Shown here: in pieces, positions 1-9,197 of the stretch
How the letters are laid out: each line of letters begins with the position of its first letter
How positions within the stretch are numbered: position 1 is the stretch's first letter
Source: Pseudomonadota bacterium
GTDB taxonomy: Bacteria > Desulfobacterota > Desulfobacteria > Desulfobacterales > RPRI01
Length of the DNA: 35,150 nt
Assembly (NCBI GenBank): GCA_018823005.1
Contig: JAHJJB010000234.1
Coordinates: 1 to 35,150, forward strand
Reading direction: 5' to 3'
Translations under genes and position numbers: made by a program
The notes under the pieces: generated by a model
What the model saw: the letters and a program-made list of their open reading frames with translations, nothing else
What the model was told of the DNA's origin: nothing
The model's database searches: none

Positions 1-387
1 AATGTTCATTCCGGCTGGAGAGGGAGCATTAAAAATGTTATAGGCTGCACGGTGAGTGCTATGAAAGAGCGTTTTAATTGCAGCCCCTCAGATCTGGTAG
101 CTGGGATAAGTCCATCTCTCGGGCCCTGCTGTGCCGAATTCGTCAACTATGATAAGGAAATACCGGAGGAGTTCCGGAAGTATAAAATATATTCCGACCA
201 TTTTGATTTCTGGCAGATAAGTATAGATCAGCTTTTCGATGCAGGTGTTAAGCGTGCCAATATTTATTCAAGTAAAATCTGCACAAAATGCAATACGGAT
301 TTGTTTTTTTCCTACCGGGGAGAAAAGAATACCGGAAGGTTTGCATCTGTTATAGGGCTAAAAAGCAGTTCACGGATAGGGCAATAG
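1..387 (+). CDS. pgeF: Polyphenol oxidase/laccase-domain (YfiH/PgeF family) protein, C-terminal part; 5' end truncated by window edge
   Basis: Frame open from base 1 (NVHSGWRGSIKNVIGCTVSAMKERF...) with YfiH-family features: HSGWRG, GISPSLGPCCAEF, SSKICTKCNTDLFFSYRGEKNTGRFASVIGL. Confidence 0.85.
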   Translation, partial: NVHSGWRGSIKNVIGCTVSAMKERFNCSPSDLVAGISPSLGPCCAEFVNYDKEIPEEFRKYKIYSDHFDFWQISIDQLFDAGVKRANIYSSKICTKCNTDLFFSYRGEKNTGRFASVIGLKSSSRIGQ

Positions 388-408
388 CAGTGAGGCGCGG
401 GTAACAGG

Positions 409-1251
409 ATGCAGAAAACAAGGAGCGGGAGAATGAAGGCCGAGAGATTACCAAACGGGCATATGTTTCTTGAAAAAGGACAGGTTCTCTGGAACAAAAA
501 AATAGGCTCCTCATATTATAAAATGGGCTTAAAATGGAGCGGCTCTTTTTATGACGCCAAACCCGGACAGTTTGTCATGCTGCGAATTGATGACAGGATT
601 GCCCCGCTTTTACGCCGTCCTTTTTCCATTTACAGGATAATGGAAGGAAAAAAGGGCCTGGAAATCCTCTACAGGGTGGTTGGAGAATGTACCAGCATAC
701 TTTCAGGGATCAGGGAGGGTGAAAGTGTTGATATATTGGGGCCTCTTGGAAATGGATTCTCTTTGCCGAAAAAGGACGGGAGAATTTTTATAGTTGCCGG
801 AGGAATTGGCGTTGCCCCGCTGGTTTTTCTCTCTTCATATCTTGTTGGAAAAAAAGGCTTTTCCGCTTCCAACATAAAAGTGTTTCTTGGGGCGCGATCG
901 AAAGATGATCTTTTATGCATAGATGATTTCTCAAGTCTTGGCCTTGAAGTTGCAATCACCACAGATGACGGCAGCGAGGGTGAAACATGTATGATAACAA
1001 GTCCGGTTGAGGAAGCCCTGAAAAAAGCACCGCCTGATGTTATTTATGCATGCGGGCCATCAGGGATGATGAAATGTCTTGCTGACATGGCTGAAAATTA
1101 CGGAGTGGCTTGTCAGATTTCCATGGAGACTGTAATGGCATGCGGCTTTGGTGTCTGTCTCGGCTGTGCGGTTGAATCGAAGGATGATAGTAAATATCTT
1201 CATGTATGTAAGGATGGACCTGTGTTTGACAGCCGGGATGTAAGATTGTGA
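409..1251 (+). CDS. pyrK: Dihydroorotate dehydrogenase electron transfer subunit (PyrK-like, FAD/2Fe-2S)
   Basis: PGQFVMLRI, RRPFSIYR, GPLGNGF, VAGGIGVAPL, and the C-terminal 2Fe-2S motif METVMACGFGVCLGCAVESK...HVCKDGPVF. Confidence 0.87.
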   Translation: MQKTRSGRMKAERLPNGHMFLEKGQVLWNKKIGSSYYKMGLKWSGSFYDAKPGQFVMLRIDDRIAPLLRRPFSIYRIMEGKKGLEILYRVVGECTSILSGIREGESVDILGPLGNGFSLPKKDGRIFIVAGGIGVAPLVFLSSYLVGKKGFSASNIKVFLGARSKDDLLCIDDFSSLGLEVAITTDDGSEGETCMITSPVEEALKKAPPDVIYACGPSGMMKCLADMAENYGVACQISMETVMACGFGVCLGCAVESKDDSKYLHVCKDGPVFDSRDVRL

Positions 1252-1365
1252 AAAGTGAATGGTGAAAAGTAAAAAGAAGGGTTCGAGGATCCAGGGATTC
1301 GAGGGTTCAAGGGTTCAAGGGGAAAACGAATAAAGGCACGAGGCGAAAGGCGCGAGGCGTAAGTC

Positions 1366-1430
1366 GTGAACCGAAACAGCGAGCGCATTCCTCGCTGCTT
1401 GCAGCGGGGAGCTTCAATTGTGAATCGATA
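1366..1430. repeat. Dispersed intergenic hairpin repeat, copy A
   Basis: gtgaaccgaaacagcgagcgcattCCTCGCTGCttGCAGCGGGGagcttcaattgtgaatcgat; aligns with 34779-34839 and partly with 7426-7480 and 7513-7547. Confidence 0.7.
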
Positions 1431-1465
1431 AATGAACCACGAACCACGACCAACGAAAGGCGGAT

Positions 1466-2515
1466 ATGGAAAAAGAGAAAAAAGCATATTTGACTGAAAA
1501 AGTCCGGGCATCCGGGTGAGCTGCCAAAATAGGTCCGGGGGTCCTGGACGAGGTAATAAAGAGCCTGCCTGTAAAAGCACATCCCGATCTTCTTGTCGGA
1601 ATTGAAACATCTGATGATGCCGGAGTTTTCAGGCTTGATTCTGAAACAGCACTGGTGCAAACACTCGATTTTCTCACACCGGTTGTTGATTCCCCTTATG
1701 AATTTGGGAGGATAGCTGCCGCCAATTCACTGAGTGATGTATATGCAATGGGCGGGAGGCCGGTAACGGCCATGAATATTGTCTGCTTTCCTGTCGGAGA
1801 GCTGTCTGAAGATATTCTTAAAGAAACCCTTGCCGGAGGGCTTGAAAAAATATATGAAGCCGGCGCAGTTCTGGTGGGTGGCCACAGCGTCGATGACAAG
1901 GAATTCAAGTACGGCCTCTCTGTTACAGGGATAATTCATCCGGACAGGATACTGACAAACAGAAATGCGCGGGAAGGCGACAGTCTGATTTTAACCAAGC
2001 CTATAGGTACAGGAATCATTGCCACAGCTGTTAAGGGAAAGATTGCAGATGAAGAAGCAATAAAAATTCTCATTGATGTCACATCCACTCTTAACAGGAG
2101 AGCTGCTGAAATAATGCTCCGTTTTCAGCCTAATGCCTGTACGGATGTCACCGGATTCGGCCTTGCAGGACATGTGCTCGAAATGGCTAAAGGGAGCAGT
2201 AAGAAAATCATTATCCATATGGATATGGTCCCTTTCATTAAAAAAGCCAGAGAATACGCTCTTATGGGGCTGATTCCTGCCGGGAGCTATAACACAAAAA
2301 AATATTGCAGCAGTAGCATAAGTATCGGTTCATCCGTGAAACAGGTTGATATTGATTTGCTTTTCGATCCTCAAACATCAGGAGGGCTTGTAATCTCACT
2401 TCCTGAAAAAAAAGCAAAAGAATGCCTGAAAGCGATGCAGAACGAAGGTGTTTTTGCTTCAATAATCGGCGAAGTTTCAGCTGAGAGCAAGGACGGATAT
2501 CTAATGGTCAATTGA
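1466..2515 (+). CDS. selD: Selenide, water dikinase SelD, selenocysteine-containing (Sec encoded by TGA 1517-1519); 349 aa with readthrough
   Basis: ATG 1466 in frame with the 1655..2515 ORF; translation MEKEKKAYLTEKVRASGUAAKIGPGVLDEVIKSLPV...LVGIETSDDAGVFRLDSETALVQTLDFLTPVVDSPYEFG. SG(C/U)xAKI is the SelD active-site motif, and the conserved N-terminal region is restored only if TGA is read as Sec. Confidence 0.95.
1533..1549 (+). promoter_or_regulatory. Bacterial SECIS-like hairpin downstream of the selD UGA
   Basis: GTCCGGG(1533-1539)-GGT(1540-1542)-CCTGGAC(1543-1549): 7 bp stem with one G-U pair and a GGU apical loop 20 nt after the UGA, inside the usual bSECIS spacing. Confidence 0.8.
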
Positions 2516-2671
2516 TTTTATCCAAGATATCATATTGATATTACAAGTATATTATTATGCGAAAGAGGAATGCAATTTTGCGTTGACTTGATTGTAATCA
2601 TATGTTAGAGGGCATAAGCTTTATTGAGGTCTGCATTGATCTTGATACAACAATAGAAAGCGTTCTTTAAT

Positions 2672-2911
2672 GTGAAAAGAGAAACAAGACGTTATATACG
2701 GGAGCTGGCATATTATAGCAGTCTTGGCCTCCAGGTAGCGCTTTCAATATTTATTGGACTTGCGATTGGCGTCTATCTTGACAAGCGGTTTGATCTTTAT
2801 CCATGGCTTACGCTTGTCTTTCTTGTAGCTGGTATTGCGGCAGGATTCAGGAATATCTGGCTTGCGATAAAGAAAAGTGAGAAGGTATCACAGGAAAGAG
2901 ACATAAAGTGA
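2672..2911 (+). CDS. AtpZ/AtpI-family small membrane protein (Fo-associated)
   Basis: 79 aa, GTG start, two TM segments (ALSIFIGLAIGVYLDKRF, WLTLVFLVAGIAAGFRNIW); position directly before atpI/atpB. Confidence 0.75.
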   Translation: MKRETRRYIRELAYYSSLGLQVALSIFIGLAIGVYLDKRFDLYPWLTLVFLVAGIAAGFRNIWLAIKKSEKVSQERDIK

Positions 2912-3294
2912 AAGTACAACAAAGCCTCTTAAAATTTGTTACACTGACGAACTGGATACTCTTTTGTGTGGTCAGTATTTCAGGAATTGTCGTTGCCTCT
3001 CCCCATTTTGCAAGGGGAATAATATTCGGGGGGCTTATAGTGACAATCAACTTTCACCTGCTGTACAGGACTCTCCGGAAAGCACTCGCACCTCCTTACC
3101 TTTCTTCCCACAACATTGTTTTAGCAAAGTACTATGCCCGTTTTATTGTAAGCGGCTTTATTATGTTTTTGTTGATATCGGGGCACTATGTCCATCCCCT
3201 GGGTCTTATTGTCGGGCTGTCAATAGTGGTTGCGAGCATACTTCTTGCTACCATGCTGGAGCTTAAGAAACTTATTTTCAAGGAGGCAATTTAA
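2908..3294 (+). CDS. atpI: ATP synthase subunit I
   Basis: 128 aa hydrophobic protein overlapping the previous stop, directly before atpB. Confidence 0.7.
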   Translation: MKVQQSLLKFVTLTNWILFCVVSISGIVVASPHFARGIIFGGLIVTINFHLLYRTLRKALAPPYLSSHNIVLAKYYARFIVSGFIMFLLISGHYVHPLGLIVGLSIVVASILLATMLELKKLIFKEAI

Positions 3295-3295
3295 G

Positions 3296-3985
3296 GTGGT
3301 ACATCCCTATCTATTCTTTGTAAAACTGTTTGAGACTGTCGGCTTGGGACATTTTGCCCATGCATATCCGCATGTTATTTATTCATGGGTGGTCATGATT
3401 ATTCTCTTGACCCTTGGCGCTATCGGGGCAAAAAGTATCAGCCTGATTCCTGCAAAAGCACAAAATGTGTTTGAGATCATCATTTCGGGGATTGAAAATT
3501 TTATGGTTGATGTTGCAGGCGAAGAGGGCCGGTGGCTTTTTCCTCTTGTTGCAACCATATTTATTTATATTTTCACCTGTAATCTTATCGGGCTTATTCC
3601 GGGGTTTTTCCCACCCACCGCCAGCCTTAATACAACAGCTTCGTGCGCCCTGACTGTGGTAATATTTACCCACATAATCGGATTAAAATATCACGGCATA
3701 AAATATATTAAACATTTTCTTGGACCTGTCTGGTGGATGATCCCAATAGTGTTTCCGATTGAGGTTATCGGGCATGTTGCACGAATTCTCTCCCTGTCGT
3801 TCCGTCTTTTCGGAAACATGATGGGTCATGAACTGGTGCTTGGTATTCTTTTCGGTCTTGCCGGACTCTTTTTTGCACCTCTCCCGATAATGGCTCTTGG
3901 TATTTTTGTTGCCCTGGTTCAGGCATTTGTTTTCTTTTTGCTGTCAATCATGTATTTTTCCGGCGCTATGGAACACGCCCACTGA
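3296..3985 (+). CDS. atpB: FoF1 ATP synthase subunit a
   Basis: GTG start at 3296 preceded by AAGGAGG; VVHPYLFF...; subunit a features NLIGLIPGFFPPTASLNTT, LSLSFRLFGNMMGHELVLG. The ORF track start at 3230 runs into atpI. Confidence 0.93.
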   Translation: MVHPYLFFVKLFETVGLGHFAHAYPHVIYSWVVMIILLTLGAIGAKSISLIPAKAQNVFEIIISGIENFMVDVAGEEGRWLFPLVATIFIYIFTCNLIGLIPGFFPPTASLNTTASCALTVVIFTHIIGLKYHGIKYIKHFLGPVWWMIPIVFPIEVIGHVARILSLSFRLFGNMMGHELVLGILFGLAGLFFAPLPIMALGIFVALVQAFVFFLLSIMYFSGAMEHAH

Positions 3986-4068
3986 TTTGCCGGTAAAAAA
4001 ATAATTTTGTTTTTATGGGATAAAGGAAGAAGCAAAGTCAAAAATTATTAAAAGGAGGTAGGTAAAGT

Positions 4069-4362
4069 ATGGAAGTTCAAACTCAAGCTCAAGCATTACA
4101 ATTTTTCATCGCATGTGTTACAGCAGCAGGTTTCGGGATTGCAGTTGCCGCTTTTGGTTGCGGTATTGCCCAGGGTCTTGGCCTTAAGGCCGCAGTTGAA
4201 GGTATTGCAAGAAATCCGGAATCATCAGGAAAAGTTACGGTTACGATGCTGATCGGTCTTGCCATGATCGAGTCTCTTTGTATTTATGCACTCGTAATTG
4301 CCCTGATTCTGATTTATGCACATCCTCAGGCAGCAGCTATTGCAAAGATTTTCGGCGCATAG
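4069..4362 (+). CDS. atpE: FoF1 ATP synthase subunit c
   Basis: 97 aa hairpin protein: GCGIAQGLGLKAAVEGIARNPESSGKV...MIESLCIYALVIALILIYA; strong RBS (aaaggaggtag). Confidence 0.95.
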   Translation: MEVQTQAQALQFFIACVTAAGFGIAVAAFGCGIAQGLGLKAAVEGIARNPESSGKVTVTMLIGLAMIESLCIYALVIALILIYAHPQAAAIAKIFGA

Positions 4363-4421
4363 TAAAGCTGGTGCTATTGCTGGGATTTTTGCTCCTTTAA
4401 CTTAAGATTTAAGGTATTTCA

Positions 4422-4459
4422 TAAAACAGGGTTGTGCCTTCCGGCATGGCCCTGTTTTA
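4422..4459. terminator. Bidirectional rho-independent terminator between convergent atpE and uvrA
   Basis: TAAAACAGGG (4422-4431) pairs with CCCTGTTTTA (4450-4459), inner TGCC/GGCA, flanking A/T runs; the uvrA stop codon lies in the stem. Confidence 0.88.
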
Positions 4460-7306
4460 TTTTATATTGTTTCCGTGCCTTGAAGCGCTCCGCTGCAGGA
4501 TCTTTTTTAAGAACTGCCCGGTATATGACGCCCTGTTTTCCGATAATTCTTCAGGCGTGCCGCATCCGACTATGTAGCCTCCCTCATCCCCCCCCTCGGG
4601 TCCAAGGTCAATTATATGATCTGCCGTCTTGATTACGTCTATGTTATGCTCGATCACTATGACGCTGTTCCCTGAATCGACAAGCCGGTTTAATACATGG
4701 AGAAGTTTCTGTATGTCGTCTATATGAAGACCTGTTGTAGGTTCATCAAGGATATAGACGGTTCTGCCCGTTCCCTTTTTACTGAGTTCTCTTGAAAGCT
4801 TGACCCTCTGAGCCTCGCCTCCCGAAAGAGTAGTTGCAGACTGGCCTACCTTAATGTAGCCAAGGCCGACATCAGAAAGAGTCATCAGCTTCGATCTGAT
4901 GTTTTTTATCCTGTCAAAGAACAAGAGAGCCTGATCCACAGTCATGTCAAGGACATCGGCAATATTTTCCCCCTTGTATCTCACTTCAAGGGTTTCGCGG
5001 TTGTACCTTTTACCGTTGCATATATCGCACGGCACATAAATGTCGGGCAGAAAATGCATCTCTATTTTAATTATCCCGTCTCCACTGCATGCTTCACACC
5101 GCCCCCCTTTAATGTTAAAACTGAATCTACCCGGTTTGTATCCTCGCATGCGTGCTTCCGGCGTCCTTGCAAAAAGATCCCTGATGAATGTGAAGAGACC
5201 AGTATAGGTACCAGGGTTTGATCGTGGAGTTCTTCCAATCGGCGACTGGTCGATGTTTACGATCTTATCAACATGTTCAAGCCCCACTACGGAAGAGTGG
5301 GCGCCTGCTGGTATTCTTGCACCATAAATGTTCCTTGCGAGAATATTATAAAGTGTTTCAAGGACAAGAGTTGATTTTCCGGAACCCGAAACGCCTGTTA
5401 TGCAAATAAACTTACCAAGTGGAAATTCAGCATCAATATCTTTAAGATTATTACCCGAAGCCCCTCTTATCAGGAGTTTTGTGCCGTTTCCCGAGCGACG
5501 TTTATCAGGCACCTCAATTTGCTTCCGTCCTGAAAGATACTGCCCTGTCAGTGAGTTTTTATCTTTTAAAAGCGCTGCGGGCTCGCCTGAAAAGACTACA
5601 TGCCCTCCGTTAACCCCTGCGCCGGGACCCATATCGATTACATAATCGGACGCGATAATGGTTTCTTCATCGTGTTCAACTACAAGAACCGTATTGCCCA
5701 GATCCCGCATCTTCATAAGTGTTGCAAGTAGGCGCTGGTTGTCTCTCTGGTGCAATCCAATGCTTGGTTCATCCAGAACATAGAGAACTCCCGTTAGTTT
5801 TGAGCCGATTTGTGTGGCCAGCCGTATTCTCTGGCTCTCTCCGCCTGAAAGGGTGTAAGCCGATCTGTCGAGTGTAAGGTAGGATAGTCCAACATTTTCA
5901 AGGAAAGAAAGCCTTTCGTTTATCTCTTTTAAAATTCTCTTTGCAATAAGCTCTTTTTTCCCTTCGAGTTTTAGATTTATTACAAAAGCTGCAGCTTTGG
6001 ATATTGAAAGTGCTGTAATTTCAAATATCGTCAGGCCTCCAACCCGTACTGAACCGCTTGCCTTGTTCAGCCTTGTCCCTCCGCATTCAGGGCATGGGCG
6101 GAATGTCATGTAATGCCTTATCTCTTCCCTGGTCTGGTTTGAATCTGTTTCCATGTAACGTCTCTGAAGTTTCGGGATAACTCCTTCGTAAGGTTTCCTG
6201 AAACTGAAACGGCGGTTATTCTGTTCAAAATAAAAAGAGATCGGTTCATCTCCGGATCCATAAAGGAGCATATTTTGAAAGCTCTCCGGCAGATCTTTAT
6301 AAGGAGTGTAAACATCTACATTATAGTGCCTTGTAAGTGATTCAAGAAATTCACTAAACTGAACCGAATTCCTGTTTGCCCATAGCGTCACAGCTCCCTG
6401 CCTTAAGGAGATCTCTCTGTTCGGGATAATGAGATCTGGGTCGAATTCTGTTGTTGTTCCTAAACCATCACATTTATTGCATGCGCCCTGGGGTGAGTTA
6501 AATGAAAAGCTTGCAGGGGTAAATTCCGGATAGCTTATTCCGCATTGAACGCAGGCTGACTTTTCACTGAAAAGAACCGATTCTTCTCCCTCGATATCAA
6601 CTTTAACAAGCCCTTCCGACTGGGACATTGCAAGTTCGAGGGAATCAGCCAGCCTGTTTCTGACAGTTTCTTTTATAACCAACCGGTCAACCACAACTTC
6701 GATAGTATGCTTTATATTTTTATCGAGCTTGCCTGTTTCCTCGATTTCAAATATTTCCCCATCTACCCGGATCCTTGAAAACCCGTCTTTTTTGAGTTGT
6801 TTTATAAGTTTTTCCTGAGATCCTTTCTGGCCCGAAACCAGAGGGGCTAAAATAATTATTTTTGTTCCTTCCGGAAAGGACATGATTTTATCTGCGATCT
6901 GATCGAGCGTTTGAGCAGTAATAGGTTTTCCGCAGATGTGGCAATGGGAAGTTCCTGCCCTGGCAAAGAGAAGCCGAAGATAGTCATAAATTTCAGTCAC
7001 AGTTCCGACAGTTGACCTTGGATTATGGCTCGCGGTTTTCTGTTCGATTGCAATTGCAGGAGAGAGCCCTTCGATTGTGTCGACATCAGGTTTTTCCATT
7101 CGTTCCAGAAACTGTCTGGCATATGTTGAAAGGGATTCGACATATCTGCGCTGTCCTTCCGCGTAGAGAGTGTCGAAAGCGAGAGTTGATTTGCCCGATC
7201 CTGAAAGGCCTGTTATTACAACAAGCCTGTTTCTTGGCAGTTCAACATCGATATTTTTAAGATTATGCTGCCTTGCCCCGCGTATTATTATCTTGTCGGA
7301 ATCCAT
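4457..7306 (-). CDS. uvrA: Excinuclease ABC subunit A
   Basis: 949 aa; [54 protein letters not shown], zinc-finger Cys clusters, two ABC signatures ([24 protein letters not shown]). Confidence 0.98.
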   Translation of the reverse strand: MDSDKIIIRGARQHNLKNIDVELPRNRLVVITGLSGSGKSTLAFDTLYAEGQRRYVESLSTYARQFLERMEKPDVDTIEGLSPAIAIEQKTASHNPRSTVGTVTEIYDYLRLLFARAGTSHCHICGKPITAQTLDQIADKIMSFPEGTKIIILAPLVSGQKGSQEKLIKQLKKDGFSRIRVDGEIFEIEETGKLDKNIKHTIEVVVDRLVIKETVRNRLADSLELAMSQSEGLVKVDIEGEESVLFSEKSACVQCGISYPEFTPASFSFNSPQGACNKCDGLGTTTEFDPDLIIPNREISLRQGAVTLWANRNSVQFSEFLESLTRHYNVDVYTPYKDLPESFQNMLLYGSGDEPISFYFEQNNRRFSFRKPYEGVIPKLQRRYMETDSNQTREEIRHYMTFRPCPECGGTRLNKASGSVRVGGLTIFEITALSISKAAAFVINLKLEGKKELIAKRILKEINERLSFLENVGLSYLTLDRSAYTLSGGESQRIRLATQIGSKLTGVLYVLDEPSIGLHQRDNQRLLATLMKMRDLGNTVLVVEHDEETIIASDYVIDMGPGAGVNGGHVVFSGEPAALLKDKNSLTGQYLSGRKQIEVPDKRRSGNGTKLLIRGASGNNLKDIDAEFPLGKFICITGVSGSGKSTLVLETLYNILARNIYGARIPAGAHSSVVGLEHVDKIVNIDQSPIGRTPRSNPGTYTGLFTFIRDLFARTPEARMRGYKPGRFSFNIKGGRCEACSGDGIIKIEMHFLPDIYVPCDICNGKRYNRETLEVRYKGENIADVLDMTVDQALLFFDRIKNIRSKLMTLSDVGLGYIKVGQSATTLSGGEAQRVKLSRELSKKGTGRTVYILDEPTTGLHIDDIQKLLHVLNRLVDSGNSVIVIEHNIDVIKTADHIIDLGPEGGDEGGYIVGCGTPEELSENRASYTGQFLKKILQRSASRHGNNIK

Positions 7307-7334
7307 TTATTATCCCTGAAATTATGAAATATTA

Positions 7335-7420
7335 GACAGCTTCGTAAAAAGTCAATTTTTCACGTTTTTCTTTGTGCTCTCCATGATCTTTGTGTGGGAA
7401 CGACTTCTTACGAGTCCATC
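7335..7420. repeat. Imperfect inverted-repeat intergenic element
   Basis: gacagcttcgtaaaaagtc (7335-7353) versus gacttcttacgagtccatc (7402-7420), roughly reverse complementary. Confidence 0.5.
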
Positions 7421-7425
7421 ATTAT

Positions 7426-7480
7426 TGAACCGCAATAGCGAACGCATTCCCCGTAGCTTGCTACGGGGTTAGTGAGCGAA
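7426..7480. repeat. Dispersed intergenic hairpin repeat, copy B
   Basis: tgaaccgcaatagcgaacgcattCCCCGTAGCttGCTACGGGGttagtgagcgaa. Confidence 0.65.
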
Positions 7481-7512
7481 TCAAAAACAGAAAGAAAGTC
7501 CTTACGGTCGAA

Positions 7513-7547
7513 GATTCTCCGTAGCCTGCTACGGGGAGCTTCAATTT
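7513..7547. repeat. Dispersed intergenic hairpin repeat, copy C (partial)
   Basis: gattctCCGTAGCctGCTACGGggagcttcaattt shares the hairpin and the gagcttcaatt tail of copy A. Confidence 0.6.
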
Positions 7548-7565
7548 AAAACAGCCGGGTGAATT

Positions 7566-8588
7566 TTAGTTCACCTCAATCCTTTTATTTAAACAGGATG
7601 CCTGGAATGCAGCCATTTTTATTGCGGCAATCAGACTGCCAGGATCGGCTTTTCCTTTTCCGGCAATATCGTAGGCTGTTCCGTGATCTACTGAAGTTCG
7701 TATAATAGGAATTCCCAGGGTCGTGTTTACACCATCGGTAAAATGAATAATCTTGAATGGGATAAGGCCCTGGTCATGATACATGCATACAACAGCATCA
7801 TAATCACCCTTTAATGCATTATAAAATATTGTATCAGGCGGGTAGGGTCCGGATACATTATACCCTTCCTTCGCCGATATTTCTACAGCAGGTCTTATTA
7901 TTCTTTCTTCCTCATCTCCGAATATACCGCTTTCGCCGGCATGTGGATTGAGCCCTGCCACGGCTATCAGCGGCGAGTCGATGCCAAATCTTTCATATAG
8001 CCCATTTCCGGTAATTCTTATTGTTTTTGAAATATTTTCTGTCGAAATAGACTTTGAAACTCTGCTGAGAGGAATGTGAATGGTTACAAGTGATACCCTT
8101 AGCCGGTCACCGGCTAACATCATAACGAAATCTTTGGTTCCGGTACGTTCCGCAATTAACTCGGTATGGCCGTTGTAATGAAAGCCGGCCATATTCATGG
8201 CCTTTTTGTTTATCGGGCATGTTACGACAGCAGCTATCTCCTTGTTAATGGCCATGTCGGTTGCTGCAATGACATATTCAACCATGGCCTTTCCTGTCTG
8301 CACAGTCGGATTCCCCCATGATGTTTCATTAAAGGTAAGCCTGGAAAGAGATAATATATCGATGCTTCCGGGGTTATATGAGCCTTCGGAAGGGGTGGAT
8401 ACGGATTTTAAATTTATGCTGCTTCCGGTACATTTTTTTGCGGCAGCCAGGACGCCAATATCGCCTACTACCAAGGGTTTGCACAATTGGTATAGCCCGG
8501 AATCACTTAAGGCGGAAAGTATTATTTCAGGGCCAATTCCTGCAGGATCTCCCGAAGTTATACCGATAACCGGCCTGTTATTTTTCAT
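7566..8588 (-). CDS. pdxA: 4-hydroxythreonine-4-phosphate dehydrogenase
   Basis: MKNNRPVIGITSGDPAGIGPEIIL..., GHTELIAERTGTKDFVMMLAG, AGLNPHAGESGIFGDEE, PPDTIFYNALKGDYDAVVCMYHDQGLIPFK; MKNN start preferred over the track start at 8636. Confidence 0.95.
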   Translation of the reverse strand: MKNNRPVIGITSGDPAGIGPEIILSALSDSGLYQLCKPLVVGDIGVLAAAKKCTGSSINLKSVSTPSEGSYNPGSIDILSLSRLTFNETSWGNPTVQTGKAMVEYVIAATDMAINKEIAAVVTCPINKKAMNMAGFHYNGHTELIAERTGTKDFVMMLAGDRLRVSLVTIHIPLSRVSKSISTENISKTIRITGNGLYERFGIDSPLIAVAGLNPHAGESGIFGDEEERIIRPAVEISAKEGYNVSGPYPPDTIFYNALKGDYDAVVCMYHDQGLIPFKIIHFTDGVNTTLGIPIIRTSVDHGTAYDIAGKGKADPGSLIAAIKMAAFQASCLNKRIEVN

Positions 8589-8801
8589 TGTAAAACCTTT
8601 CCTTTCGTTTCCCGGTCTTATCCGGCATCGGCCCATATCCCGACTCGGCTTTTTGACCAGCCTGCTTACTGCAGGCCCAGTCCCTTAGGGCGTGAAGCTT
8701 CAATTGAGTCTTTTTACCGGAATATAAAATCGTATTATACTACATTTTCATCAATGGTTTTTCAACAATTTCCAATATGATTTGATAATAAAAACCTGTT
8801 A

Positions 8802-9006
8802 TGAGGATAACGATAAAAATAAAAGGTAATCGCAGAATTCGCGAGATATGCAAGAATGGCATTATTGCCTGTTTCTAAAAAATTAATGCAGATATGCCTA
8901 AAATACCTGAAAAAATTACTCCGGTAGAAAAGATTGTGGATAAAGGCGTTTATCTTTATGCGTGATATTATTAATATGAATTCAGATGGATACAAATTGT
9001 TGATAA
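8802..9006 (-). promoter_or_regulatory. Cluster of three co-oriented DnaA-box-like 9-mers in an AT-rich spacer upstream of dnaA
   Basis: TGAGGATAA 8802-8810 (1 mismatch), TGTGGATAA 8935-8943 (perfect complement of TTATCCACA), TGTTGATAA 8998-9006 (1 mismatch). Confidence 0.5.
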
Positions 9007-9197
9007 CTTTTTTCAAAACAATCGATATCCAGTTTTTATCAGGTTTGACACAACCGATTCTATGCTTTAGAAAGACGCATACTTTTTTCAGCTATTCGAA
9101 CTGTCCATAACAAATTGCTTGCGGTTGTTTTATAAACAGGGCTCTTCAATTAACAGCATTTTAATCAGCTTTATAATAAGTTTATTCGATTGGTTCT

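Noticed and set aside
1280-1322. Possible CRISPR-like direct repeat array
   Set aside because: Units are ~8-9 nt, degenerate and contiguous with no spacers; no cas genes in the window.
1655-2515. SelD as a 286-aa protein starting at 1655, or as a frameshifted/nonsense pseudogene
   Set aside because: The upstream in-frame sequence restores the conserved SelD N-terminus with TGA exactly at the Sec position and a SECIS-like hairpin after it.
3230-3985. atpB starting at 3230 (251 aa)
   Set aside because: The extra N-terminus overlaps atpI; GTG 3296 has a well-spaced AAGGAGG and gives a normal subunit a start.
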